Assembly (NCBI GenBank): GCA_963377175.1
Contig: CAUJNA010003494.1
Coordinates: 145,001 to 209,000 of the forward strand
Direction: 5' to 3'
DNA from: Effrenium voratum
Taxonomy: Eukaryota; Sar; Dinophyceae; Suessiales; Symbiodiniaceae
DNA: 64,000 bases
In this document: positions 44,929 to 61,673 of the stretch, in pieces
How positions within the stretch are numbered: the stretch's first letter is position 1
How the letters are laid out: each line of letters begins with the position of its first letter
Program-made: the position numbers and the translations under genes
The notes under the pieces: generated by a model
Seen by the model: the letters and a program-made list of their open reading frames with translations, nothing else
Told to the model about the DNA's origin: nothing
Databases searched by the model: none

Positions 44929-45060
44929 TGGGGCTCTGCCTTTGGCAGCGCTTGCCACGATGCAGGAGCAGTATGAGGAGGGCGATCGAGACTCTGACAG
45001 GATTATTGGCCTGCAAGCCGCAGCATTGCACGAACTGTGGCAGCTTTTTGCGGGCGTGCA
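44929..45060 (+). CDS. Single well-defined exon of an unknown gene
   Basis: Between GTGTCAG| and CA|GTAAGT the plus strand reads 44 codons: LPLAALATMQEQYEEGDRDS, then RIIGLQAAALHELWQLF. The donor is a perfect GTAAGT. The peptide is helical, with an acidic middle. Partner exons were not found; 45543-45839 (+) is a possible downstream piece in a different style. Confidence 0.45.
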
Positions 45061-48000
45061 GTAAGTCTTCAAGGCCACAAGCAATCCTTCGCGACTGGAA
45101 GTGCTTTGGAAAGCCGCCAAGCATGATTTTGCCTGGCTTCCTGTTGGCTGCTCATGGTTGGAGGGTGGGATGTAGATTTCAGGAGGTACCCTGAAGCGAT
45201 ATTGAAAGCAGCGTCATGGAGTCAAGAAGTTGCTTTGCGCACTAGGTTGAACGAGAGGCAGTGTTCCATTTGATCATAAATTCCGGGCCAGGCCGCGATC
45301 GGTCGCGGCGGGGCCGGAAGGCCAAAGGCGGGAAGGGACTGGCAGCGCGGAACATTGTTCAAAACCTAACCTCCGATGATTAGCGGATTAGAGATTGCGC
45401 GGACTATGTCAGCTTACGGATTGCGGATTATGGGTTGCGCGGATTTTCTAAGCTCTAACATGCAATTTTGACCCACAGTTTGCAGTGTGGATTGCGGATT
45501 AAGAAGATGTCCAACCAAACCAAGGGTTAAGCGGATTACGGATTGCAATTAGGCTCGCGGGATTTCGAACAGGCTAGACATTTGGCGATGCGCAGGGGGG
45601 AATTCTTCATTTGCCATAAATGGTGGTTTGGCCAAAGGCTTGCATTTGTCACATGCATATCGAAGGCCGGAGCCGGCGCCCTTTGTTGCACGATTCGCAA
45701 GGTGTATACCCAAAGCCTGCTTTTGATAGAAGCTCAGAGCGATATTGCGATCAAAGCTGCAGTTGTATGCTTGCAGCCAGCGGAACGTTATGAAAAGAAA
45801 TCGGGCCACTCGATGGCAACACTTTTTCTTGCTGCTTGAACTGCTCAAAGCAAAGCTACCCCTGGTGGGGGGGTTTGTATGTGGGTGTTGCCTGCTCGGC
45901 AGCTGTTGACAGGAGGGTTCCACAGTGCCATGATTCGCTTCCTTATCGCACTCCTCACTTCATGATTATCAACTGAAACCACCAGCTACAGGCTGCTAGT
46001 CAGTTCGAACGTACTCAGTGATGCTGCAGCCAAGCTTTTCTGACAGGCGATTCCGTGCAGGCGGGAGCGAAGCTATAGAATTGGCTTTTAGTGCCACACA
46101 AGCACAAACGGATGCTTGTGTGATGGGGTGCGCCACTCCAAAACAAAATCTTTGTGATGTGGTGAGAACCTCTTTTTGCACATGAAACACTTGGCGCATA
46201 CGGGCAACATCCAGAGCTATCAAGGCTGTCAAGGAATCAATCCAATTGCAAGTTGCTCAATCAGCGAACCTTCTTCAATTCTGCGGGTCGGCCATAGGGG
46301 AAGAAGTCGAGCTAAGGTAGCAGAGACACAAATTACTCACACCAGGCAGCATCCAGGTAGGAATGAGAGCTGCGTAGCCTTGTGAGAACTTGAGCGAGTG
46401 CGCTGGCCAGCATGTGTTGAGTGTTCTCAGCAGTCCCTTGAAATTCAAGTTTGCCACGGTTTTTCAATCTGTCAAAACGCAGCACGCAGTACCAAACATG
46501 CATGTGTTTGTTCGCAACTCTTCCTGCCATCAAGGGCCAGGGCCTGCAGCCAAGAGTTGGCCTCCTGGCAGTCTGCAGCGCTGACCTGCCATTTTGTGGG
46601 TGGCCCCGCATCCAGGACTGACATCGCCTCCTGTTCAGCCCTCAGACGGAAGGGCTGCACCAGAGATCCATCCAAGAGCGGGTGCATTTCCGTTTGCACC
46701 TACTGAATCCCAGCACCTAATCCTTTAAGGAAGCCAGGTTGCTGCTGCCAGGAGATGCCCCAACCAACAAACCTACTGACGCCCTGAATCAAGCAACGTG
46801 GCGAAGCAAAACATCATGTCAACCGCAAAAGCTTGAGCTGATGGCATGTTCCAGCAAGATGTCAATGATGTCAGCCAAAAGCGAGAAAGCCATGAAGCCA
46901 TAGACAGGTGTGACTCACAGAGATCAATGGCACAATGGAAGGTCCCCAACCACGCCAGCTGCGCAAATTGACTTCATTCGAGGCGGGCAATGTTATTTTC
47001 ATCCCAATGACTCATTTTCTAGAAGGCATATGAGGCCATGTTTGCCTCCACCTGCCAATGGTGAGCATATGAATGCTTTTTTTTGAGTATGGGTGCATAC
47101 GCATTTCTTTGCACACAAACACGCATATGAAGTACCGTCAAAATTACTTCTGTTGAGTTGGTATTAGGCGTTTCATTGATATGTGAAAATGCACAAAACC
47201 ATGGAAAACGATAGGGGACTCTCAAAAGAACGATGCCCCACACGGCCGCAAGTAAGTACTTTCGACCGTGCCTCACATGTATAACACACAAGTGTGTGTG
47301 TGTGTGATATCTGTTAATTAGTCTTGCTTTCATTTCTCTTTGGCCCAGGATGGTGAGCTGCGCATGAATTCAGACCGAGGGCCCGTGCCCTGGGTGCCGA
47401 AATCTGTGCTATTGGCTGGTTGCATCTCAGGCGAAGGCGAGTGGATGCAAAGTGTATGACAGGCCTGGGATGCTGGTGCCACTCCCTCGCGCCCGAGAGG
47501 GCGGAACAAAAACGTGTCTTTGTGCATGGCAGATTGCATGATGCGTCTGAGTCAGTCAGGAGCCTTTGCCAAGGGATCAACTCCTCTTTCGGGGCGAGGG
47601 CTGCCCCCAACTCAAGCAAGGCAATTTGTCCGAACAGGGCACCATGGGTTTCGTCATGTTCGACTCGAATCGCCTTTGCATCTCAACGGGTTGCCCAGCT
47701 TTGGCCGTGCAGCTCCAAGTTTTGTCATGTGCTTTGTCTCGCTTGCAGAATGGGGCTCATTCCTAAGAAGCCTGACTGGCGACGCACAAGCAATCTGGAC
47801 ACATCGGAATGACTTGCATGCAGCATCTCTTCCTGTCAGTTCCGGGAGGCCACTGGGGACCTCTCGTGGGAGCTTGTGCCAGCTGGGCATTTCAGGTGAT
47901 ATCCTTGAGCTGGTACAGGCTCTCCTCTGGAGGACTTCCCACGGTTTCCCAGCTAATGTGGCAGCTTGTGGCTGTGCCTGAGATCACAAAGAGTTCACAA

Positions 48001-49034
48001 AGTGCGACATGGGCCCAAGGCACACCCAAGCGGCAGAGTTGGAGACCCGGCCGGGCAGACTTCGGCCGATTGGGCGTGGAAGTCGATGTACAAAGTCGGA
48101 GACAGATGCAGATGACTGCAATTCGGCATGTCCTTAGGACTGGATGTCAGTGCCTTCAAAGTCCTGTGCAAGGCATGCTCTGTAGGTGGAAGACAGGAAG
48201 CGTGCCTGGAGCTCACGTCGAATGCTTGAGCGTACTTGCATCCAGCTACCGGGGACTTGCTAAAAAAGGCATGAGATTTGCCGCGAGATCACTCAAGAGG
48301 CAAAGGCGTGACTAAAGAAGTGACCCATCACTGAACAACGTTTGCTTTCCCGCGCCAATTGAGCTGCTTTTCTTGGCCCGCTAAAGGGGTAGGGAGAGGG
48401 ACATGTTTCTCTGAAAATGTGCTCTGCGCCACATGCGTGGAAGCATGCGGAAGGCTTCGCGGAAGGGATTTCGCAAAGCATTTGCGGAAGCTTTGAGGTT
48501 GATATGAATGGTTTCAGTTCGTGCGCATGGCAAAGCACAGGGAAACGACAACAGTAGAAGCAGAACAGTGTTGCTGCATACAAGAAGCGCAACGCTTAAT
48601 TGCTAGCAGAGCAGTTGCCAGCAGCAAGCTAAGAGGACCAACACAGCAGGCGGATGCCGCGGAAGGTTTACAGAGCGCCCAAGCCTACACACGCTGCACC
48701 AACACGGGTGGAACATGAGTTTCTTTACTTTCTTAAACAACTGACTTTCCTTTCTGCGCCAATGCACGGAAGGCTTGCGGAAGCAAACTTGTGAAAATTA
48801 TGCATGTGCTGCAGAGTCCGCAGAAGGGACTTCTTGGCCCGCGGGCAAGGATGCGGAAGGTCCAATCAAATCTAAGAAAAAAACGCTCAAGTGTTGTCGA
48901 AGGCTCAGCACATCCTTCCCCTTTGCCCAGGGTTTGCATTTGTTTGTCTACCAGCCACCCTTTGAACCGTAAGCTGGCTGATCTGTTTATATAAACGTCA
49001 CCTTTCGAGGCAAACGGGAGTTTTCTTCAATTTA
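45061..49034. other. No confident gene
   Basis: A 168-codon plus frame at 47809-48315 ends in a basic tail (FAARSLKRQRRD) but has no recognised domain. GCGGATT(A/G)CGGATT repeats occur at 45380-45545, and GCGGAAGGC/GCGAAAGC-type short repeats at 48430-48500 and 48760-48860. A (TG)n is at 47290-47306. Confidence 0.3.
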
Positions 49035-49349
49035 ATGTCTAAGAAGATAGATACGGAGAGGTCTTGGGGAGGACCCTCACCTCAAGGCGGCACACCTCAG
49101 CCTGGACTGAGTTTTGGCCACACCCGGTGTGCCTTTTGCAGCGAGATCCAAAGACGCGAGCCGGTCAGAATATGTTCAGGCGATTTGTATGCTACATGCA
49201 CGGATAGAAAACCATGCATGAACAAACATAGAGCTCCGAGTGATATCCCGTTTTGGCGGTTTGGAGCATCACCTTTTGTTCTCTCGCAAGGCTTGTGCAA
49301 CGACAATTCTTTGGTTGGGGTGGAGCTTGAGGAAGATAGCAAGTTTTGA
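49035..49349 (+). CDS. Small Cys-rich ORF, possible zinc-binding protein
   Basis: A 104-codon frame from ATG 49035 to TGA 49349. After a Gly/Pro-rich start it has HTRCAFCSEIQRREPV followed by C-x7-C-x5-C spacing (ICSGDLYATCTDRKPC), then a hydrophobic part and an acidic end (GVELEEDSKF). The Cys pattern could bind one zinc ion, but it fits no finger type I know. It may be a single-exon gene or an exon read past its donor. Confidence 0.3.
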   Translation: MSKKIDTERSWGGPSPQGGTPQPGLSFGHTRCAFCSEIQRREPVRICSGDLYATCTDRKPCMNKHRAPSDIPFWRFGASPFVLSQGLCNDNSLVGVELEEDSKF

Positions 49350-50414
49350 AAACCATGATGAGGCCAAGACCGGCCTGTGACTCTTTCCCCTTGCTGCGCC
49401 ACGGCCGATGTGCCGACATGGGCTGCGAGTGGATCGGGCCCAAAATCCTCGGGCCCTCGAAGGCTGCCAGAGTTGCACAAGGGGTTCCCACATGTAGCAC
49501 AAGTTGTGTCGCCCGTTGACCACATGATGGGGTGATCATTTATTGCGGCCTTGATGCTGGAATGTTGTGCTCCGGCATGTTTCCAGACCACGCTTGAGTT
49601 GAAGAGTGTCATGCAAAGGGTGTGACCCATTTGGGCACTGGCCAAACAATGGTTATTGTTCCCTCAGATGCCGTGGACGGCAAGCAACTGGCGCGTAGCC
49701 TGCGCAGTGGCCCAGCAGCCTTGCATCCCTGCTGCATCCGACGTGTGAGGCCGGCTTGGTGCGATCCCGCAATTGGTCTAAACCGTCTAAACGCCTGAAA
49801 GCGGTCGAACTCCTTTGTGAGTGCGGCAGGAGTGGGGGGATGGGCTTGCCGCGAGACTGCTTGTAGATAGACTTGTGAGCGCCAGCTCAGTAGGAAGTTG
49901 CCTACGATAGTGCGTCGCACTGGTACAACAAATAAGGGCTCCTGGCCATGTACAGAGGCAGGCATCCCGAGTTTATGGATGGCTCATGGAACGAAGATCC
50001 CCACCGAGAGCTTTGGATGCTCGCCGGTTGTGCCTGGAGCGGGGCCGGAGCTAGGTTTCCAGGCCTGGGTTTGGAGTGCGAGGTATGGAGTTGGCGACCT
50101 GACAATCGGAGCTGGCTTTTTCCAGGGAAGCGGCGAAGCGTTAGCCGGGCAGAGAGGCTTTTGCAATGACGGCTTACTGAAGGTTTGTATGTTCTCACGG
50201 GAGGAGGCTGGACCATGTTTCCGAAAGGACATGCAAATGACATTCGCAGCTGCCAACTTTGGCAGTTGCGCAAGTGTTTTTTTTTTTTTTTCCTTTTCGG
50301 GCTTTGAGGGCGCAATTGGCAGCACACTCAACCAACAACTTTTGACATTAATGTAATTCAATATGCAAGCCTCATGTATGTGAATGCTGGTAGTGGCTTG
50401 CACTTTAACGGTGC

Positions 50415-50445
<31 letters not shown>

Positions 50446-52479
50446 AACATGCTGCCTCGTGCTCCGGCACTTTTCAGGATGTCAGACTTTGTCATGTCGC
50501 TTGGAATTACCTCAGGCAGAAGGTCACTTTGGCACTCCTTGCTGCACATCGAGCAGACACAGAGGGGGGGTCGTTGCCCTCGTGCTGGCCCCTAACAGCA
50601 AAATTATGACTCTGCGTGTGGTGACAGGATTCCCAACCTTTCAATGGATGTGCTGATGTGCGCCCTGGAACTGTTTGATCTAGTTCCCTTGCACGGCCTG
50701 ATAGGGGAGGTCCAAGGCAATGACCTCCAATGCGCCGGGGCCATGTCACCGCGTTTGTGAGATTTTATTCGGCTGGGGCAAAGCAGCCTTTGGGTCGCAG
50801 CTTCCTCTCTTGGGCCTTAGCTTTCTTGGTTTTGCAAAGAAACGAGGCGGTGGTATGGCAGGCTGCAAATTTACAAGCCGCGCACCCACTGAACTATCAT
50901 GAGGGTATGACATTTTCGCCGGTTGCTGGGAGCTGGGCCGGCGAAGATGCTTTTTGGGTGCGCCCGCGCGTGGGAAGCTTCTCGCTAGAGGGGTGGTTCA
51001 GAGTGCTTGGGGTGGGCCGTTCACTGGCGGGTTCGGGGTGGACCATTCTTCAAGCGATGCGGGTGGGAAGGCTTGGGGCGAGGCGAACGGGGCAGGCCAG
51101 CTGAGATTGCAGCAAGCGCCTTTCCCGCAATTACTGCCTGCTGCCCAAAGCCTGAGTGTACATATCAATATGAAGAATCGATGCCGTCGCAGGCTTGATG
51201 CGAATGCTTGCGCTTGCTCCTGATGTCGTTGCTGTGGAAGCGACTCCAAGTCTGTTGGACCTCCGTAGTGCAGGTTGTTTGGGGATGGCTAAGCCTCATG
51301 CAGAGCGGTGTGTCTTGGGACATTGTCCAACATCTTTCTTCTTTGACCGACTTCAAGTGAAACTGCAGCTGGAGGGGCCATAGCGGACGACATGTTGTTT
51401 GGGAGCGCGTGACTCATTGCTATCGAACTTCTGGCGCTTCTTTGGCAACGGGCGGGGCATGATCAAAGCAAATGTCTAGATAAGAAAGTACCAGCATGTT
51501 CCATCCTGAAGAGCCATGTCCTCTTAAAAGGCCCCCCGCTGGATTTGCGGGGTGCCTGGCCCTCGATGCCAGTTGAGCCACAATCAAAACCCGGCTAGAT
51601 GAAGACTAGTAAGGGATGATCCCAACCATCAATGGGCGCAGCCGCCTTTGTAATTCTTTACATGGTTCTGGGTAGATCATTTTAGTGCCAGGTTTTGATT
51701 ATGACTTATTTGCTATTTCCGGATGCCGGGTCGGTCAAGCTGCCCACCAAGCGCATGAACTGAAAGACCGAGCAACCAGAAAACGCTAGCGCCTTGCTGG
51801 TGGCAAGCTTGCCGGCTTCAAGTTTCAGCCTTTCAGCCTGTACTAAGCAGCGCAAACTTGGGCAAGATCCTGGTTTGCTTTGCGCATCCCTGAGTGAAAA
51901 CACGAGCGCCGTGCGAAAACGGTCAATTTTGACCCTAAAAGCTCAAACATGGACTTCGAAGGGTCACAAGCAATCAAAGCCTAGCGTGTCCCAGCAATCC
52001 CTGCCGCTTTCGAGTCGAGTCAGCAGTGCACAGGCCTGTGGAACAACCCATTGGATCAAGCGAGGTACGAGGGTCATTTTACGATGCGTAACAACAGCAC
52101 TTGCTACACGCAGGCCAAATATGCGCCCTCGCATGCTATGATCAGAAGCGAACCTGGCCTGCGTGAGAATCCATAGGTGCAGGAGGCAGGCTCAGAGTTT
52201 CAAATCACAAGGCTTCATTGCATTTGTGAAGAAAACAGGTGCCGGCTGGCTAGCGAGCTTTGTCATCTTGGCAGGTTGAATTGCTTAGGTGCCTAATGTG
52301 GAATGTGATTGGAGTCAGTTGCAGTTCTACTTGATACATTGCCAGGAGCCATGGAGTCATCTATACGCCGCCAAATCATGGTTGAGTGTGCCTGACATGT
52401 CTTCGAGAGGAACCTTCCACTTACACAAACTTGCGTTCGACTGATCTGACGCATCTTAGTTTGTGTGTGGCAATGACAG
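49350..52479. other. No confident gene; microsatellites
   Basis: Contains a poly-T run (50278-50292) and a (TG)n at 50410-50440. Frames at 50730-51104 and 51794-52141 (+) lack domain signatures. A GC-rich hairpin (AAAGGCCCCCCGCTGGATTT with GCGGGGTGCCTGGCC) is seen near 51530. Confidence 0.3.
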
Positions 52480-53125
52480 GATGGAGGAGCACGTGCAGCA
52501 GCAGAAGGCCAAGGATGCCGAGGCGCAGCAAGAGATTGCGCGCGAAAGCCGTGCGAAAGAGCGGCAAGCGTGCTTCAAATGCGAGCTGGCCATGCGTGTG
52601 TTCAGTTGCATTCTGGGCGGAAGCTGACCAGGAAACCCAACATTGTGGCCAGGGAACAGCGTGTTGGCACGTTCCTGGCTCAGGTGAAGCCCAAAGCATT
52701 GGCTTGTAGAACGCCTCATGCCAAAAGGAACGGGCGTGACAGGCCAGTAGCTTTGCACGGAAGCTGGAAGACTCAGCTCAGCACTCGCTGTCCACTACTT
52801 TGGCCACCAGCCCCCCAACCACACCCCGGTTTTGCTTGGCAGCACGCTGCTGGCTTGTGACGCGGCGCGTGGCGTGGCAATGGTGCATGGCGAAAGCTGC
52901 AGGAGGGGCCCTGAGATTGAGCCGGAATAGCAGCAAGGTACTTGCAAGGTCCTTTTCGAGCATTTCAGCTCAGGTGCCTCAGTGGCATGGCGGCAAAGTC
53001 CACTCAAGATGGACTTCAGTCAAGGTTCGCTTGCCTGTCTCTTTGCACTTGGACGAGTTCACGGCAGTGCGCATACAAATACTGGATGTGATTTTTCCAC
53101 AAGGTTCGTTCAGCCTCACGGGCCT
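52480..53125 (+). CDS. Exons of an unknown coiled-coil-containing gene
   Basis: The exon 52480-52616 opens after ATGACAG with MEEHVQQQKAKDAEAQQEIA, a clear heptad-rich, charged helix. It continues to ERQACFKCELAMRVFSCIL and a G|GC donor. A second short exon at 52653-52682 is phase-compatible (CTC AG|GTGAAG). A further coding stretch at ~52920-53125 reads PVSLHLDEFTAVRIQILDVI and FPQGSFSLTG, possibly as two exons. No family is recognised. The Cys pair C-x2-C in the first exon is the only motif. Confidence 0.4.
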
Positions 53126-53206
53126 AAATTGTTGTGCTAGCGCGCTTGCGGCTGCAACTGGATAATTGTAATATGTTCGAATCATCCCCTTGTGAGCCCT
53201 TTGCAG

Positions 53207-59032
<5,826 letters not shown>

Positions 59033-59339
59033 GTTGGACTTCATGGGTATTGCAAGTCAGGGCATTCAGCGCTTGCCAACCCTGGAGAGGGTGAGGGAAT
59101 GGAGAACTGTGATAATCTCATATATAGGTTGGATAACCCACGTCCGGTGACGTTAGTCTTCGGAGGTCCCTTGTGGCATGAACTGCCCCGTCCAACTGCA
59201 AAACGACCACGGTCGGGGTAAGTAGCCTTGTCAGCTGGGAAAACACAGCTTGCTCGATGGCAACCGGGCCAGACTTGTAACAAACATGATGACGTAAACG
59301 ACAACGTTTTGCACAGAGATGGCCTTTTGCACTCATTTC
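59033..59339. other. No feature seen
   Basis: Between the last PPR-like piece and the repeat at 59340 I see only short open frames on both strands and no recognisable motif. Confidence 0.4.
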
Positions 59340-59765
59340 CTCACATCCACACGCCTTCTGAGTGCAGCGGCTGAACAGTTGCGATTTTTGTGCTGGAGCT
59401 GCCACTGCATACTTCGTGTACTAGTGTACTACACTGGTACGGAACAGTTGCGATGTTCGAGCTGGGGCTGCCAAAGAGTAGTTTGTGTAGTAGTGCGTAC
59501 TTTGTGTGCCATTTTCGAGCTGAAGCTGCCAAAGAGTTGTTCGTGTGTGCAGCGAACTGGTATCGAACAGTTGCAAGTACTTCGTGTACTGCGCTGGTAC
59601 GCTGGTACTTAAAAGTTGCGATTTTCGAGCTGGAGATGGCAAACTGTACCGTACTGCTTGCCTGCAGAGAAGTTGCGATCAATCCATACTTCGCGCGTGG
59701 AAAGAAAAGTTGCGATCTTCGAGCTAGAGCTGTGCTTACACGTGCTGAAAGGATGAGATTTCTTT
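59340..59765 (-). repeat. Diverged inverted copy of the ~62-bp array at 15 kb
   Basis: Repeated phrases are AGTTGCGATTTTCGAGCTGG, GCTGCCAAAGAGT, ACTTCGTGTACT and CTGGTAC, with an irregular period of ~55-70 bp over about seven copies. The stretch GTACTTAAAAGTTGCGATTT at ~59604 matches the reverse complement of the 14961-15384 unit exactly. Confidence 0.75.
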
Positions 59766-60939
59766 GTGCGCTGCTCGTTATTTCGAGGTTGAGAGCACGG
59801 AAACACACAATATGGAGTTTAAAAACGATAGCCTAAAAGAAGGAATTCTGAAAGCAACGGTGTTTTGATACAACCTCATGTGGTAGCTGGGGGAATGACA
59901 GTAGTTCACTTCACTACCGTGCTCGGCAGATGTCCGCAGGTGAAGTCCGTGACTGCAGGTCCACAGCAGGCTGTTACAGTCCACTATTGTCGGCATGTGG
60001 CTGCAGTCAAAGGTTGGAAAGAACTGGCAGTTGTGAACGCGGGCGGGGTGTGTTTTGCAGCATGCCAAAGATGAGAAGCGGTTGGTGCAGCCACAGAGCC
60101 ATTCTGACCACAGCCCTGCTATTGACTCTACATGACCTGACTTGGATGCCTTGCTGGTCCTGTTATGTGGGTCATTCCCCCCTGCATAACCACAACGGTG
60201 CTTCACAACTGGTCACTCTTTCTTCCGTTTGCTTACTTGGCTGTGTAAGGGCCCATCGATTTGCAGCGCCCGTGTCAAGCCTGCCAAGCTCTCTCAATCA
60301 GGGGCAACAGCTGCCTGACCACATTCTCTGGGTTGATGTCTACGCCAGTCGGCAAGAGCTGCAATCCCTCTCAAAGATTCAGTTGTTTTTCAACATCACA
60401 CTATCCTCGCAGCCACTCAGCCACTTCACCCAGGTTGCTTTGTCCACAAAATCGTGCGATTGCACGAGCGTGTTCCCCAACGTGGCTCCAGGCGCGGCCG
60501 CTTTTGGCAAACGGCTTTGCAGCTGAACGACCTTTGCGGGGAGATGGTGGGCGGAATCTTTGCTCTGCAGGCAGGCAGCGTTCTCTGAATTGCTGTGTCG
60601 GCACGCCGGAAGCGGTTGTAAAGCTTCATTTCGCTTAGATTCATTGGCGCCACTTGACTCCTTGGAGCAAGCTGTGAACTCAGGCCCTTTTGTGAGAGAT
60701 GCGTCTCAAAATAGGCTTCATTGGCATCAATAGAGCCGATGTTTGTTTGGACCTTTGATTTGCACAGACTGAGCCATTGCTTTGGTCTTCTGGTCCTTTT
60801 GTGCCTGGTATCAGCACTAAACTATCCCAACGCGGCCCGAAACCAACCCTACACCACGATACAGCAACCCTACATTCACCCTGAGTGCAACTGAAACCCG
60901 CCTTTCACCAACCCTACACCTGAAACCAGGAGCGGCCCC
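59766..60939. other. No confident gene
   Basis: The largest frame (59930-60526, +, 198 codons) has mixed composition and no domain. A piece near 60320 (DHILWVDVYASRQELQSLS) might be an exon. CCAACCCTACA units are repeated at 60835-60925. Confidence 0.35.
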
Positions 60940-61017
60940 GCACTTTTGCTTGGCAGTGCCTTCCTTGTCGATCTCAAACATGAGTGTGTGAAGCTTTGAT
61001 CCTTTCGCATATTTCTG
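60940..61017 (-). other. Exon-like minus-strand frame
   Basis: The minus strand reads KYAKGSKLHTLMFEIDKEGT with an AACAG acceptor just upstream (at ~61020). It is head-to-head with the plus-strand exon that begins at 61030. No partner exon was found. Confidence 0.25.
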
Positions 61018-61029
61018 TTGCTTTCGAAG

Positions 61030-61673
61030 CTTTGCCCGAGCCACGGCCGCTTTGCTCAGTGAATGCGACCGCATCGAGGCGTGCGACGTGGCGCCAACGT
61101 TTGCGGCGCGCCTCGGGGCAGAGCTGCGGCAGCGGGTGGCTCGAGCGGAGGCATACCAGGCCGTCCAGGGGCTGTACCTTCGCAGGAGGGTAGTTGGCTC
61201 ATGCCGCACGTAGGGATGACTGCCTCTCTGCACTCCCTAGGCAGCTTCATAGACAAGAGCAATGATTCAAAAAAGCCTAATCAACGTGCAACCGCCGCCA
61301 CGGCCAAATGATCCACCACCAGAATCCCAAGAAGACTTTCCAAACCTATCAGACTTGCATCAAAAGCTCAGCTACCTATTATTTTGGACGGTGTTGGCAA
61401 CACTCCCGTCGCAAGGGAAATGATTTTGCTTACACAGAGTTCTTTAGCCCGGCCTGGGTAGTGTTTGCAGGAGTAGCATGGCATAGCGTGCAAGAAACAT
61501 AATTGTTTTTAGTGCAGGGGCTTGGCCTTGTTGAAACACGGCGAGCCGGCGTTCATCTTACTAGTCACTCTGAGCCAAGCCTTTTATGCTGCAATAGCAC
61601 TTGTTCTCCTGCGCAGGTTTTTAGTGGCGTCGATGAGCTGCATGAGAGCCTTGGCCAGACAGTGAGCGTGGCG
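61030..61673 (+). CDS. Two joined exons of an unknown gene
   Basis: Exon 61030-61189 lies between CGAAG| and AGG|GTAGTT; exon 61617-61673 lies between GCGCAG| and GCG|GTGAGA. The second joins the first in phase (both phase 0). Together they give ~72 residues, without a Met start, so the ends lie outside: FARATAALLSECDRIEACDV, a helical ELRQRVARAEAYQAVQGLYL with an Arg-rich end, then VFSGVDELHESLGQTVSVA. The high third-position GC and strong donors support coding. Family unknown. Confidence 0.45.
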
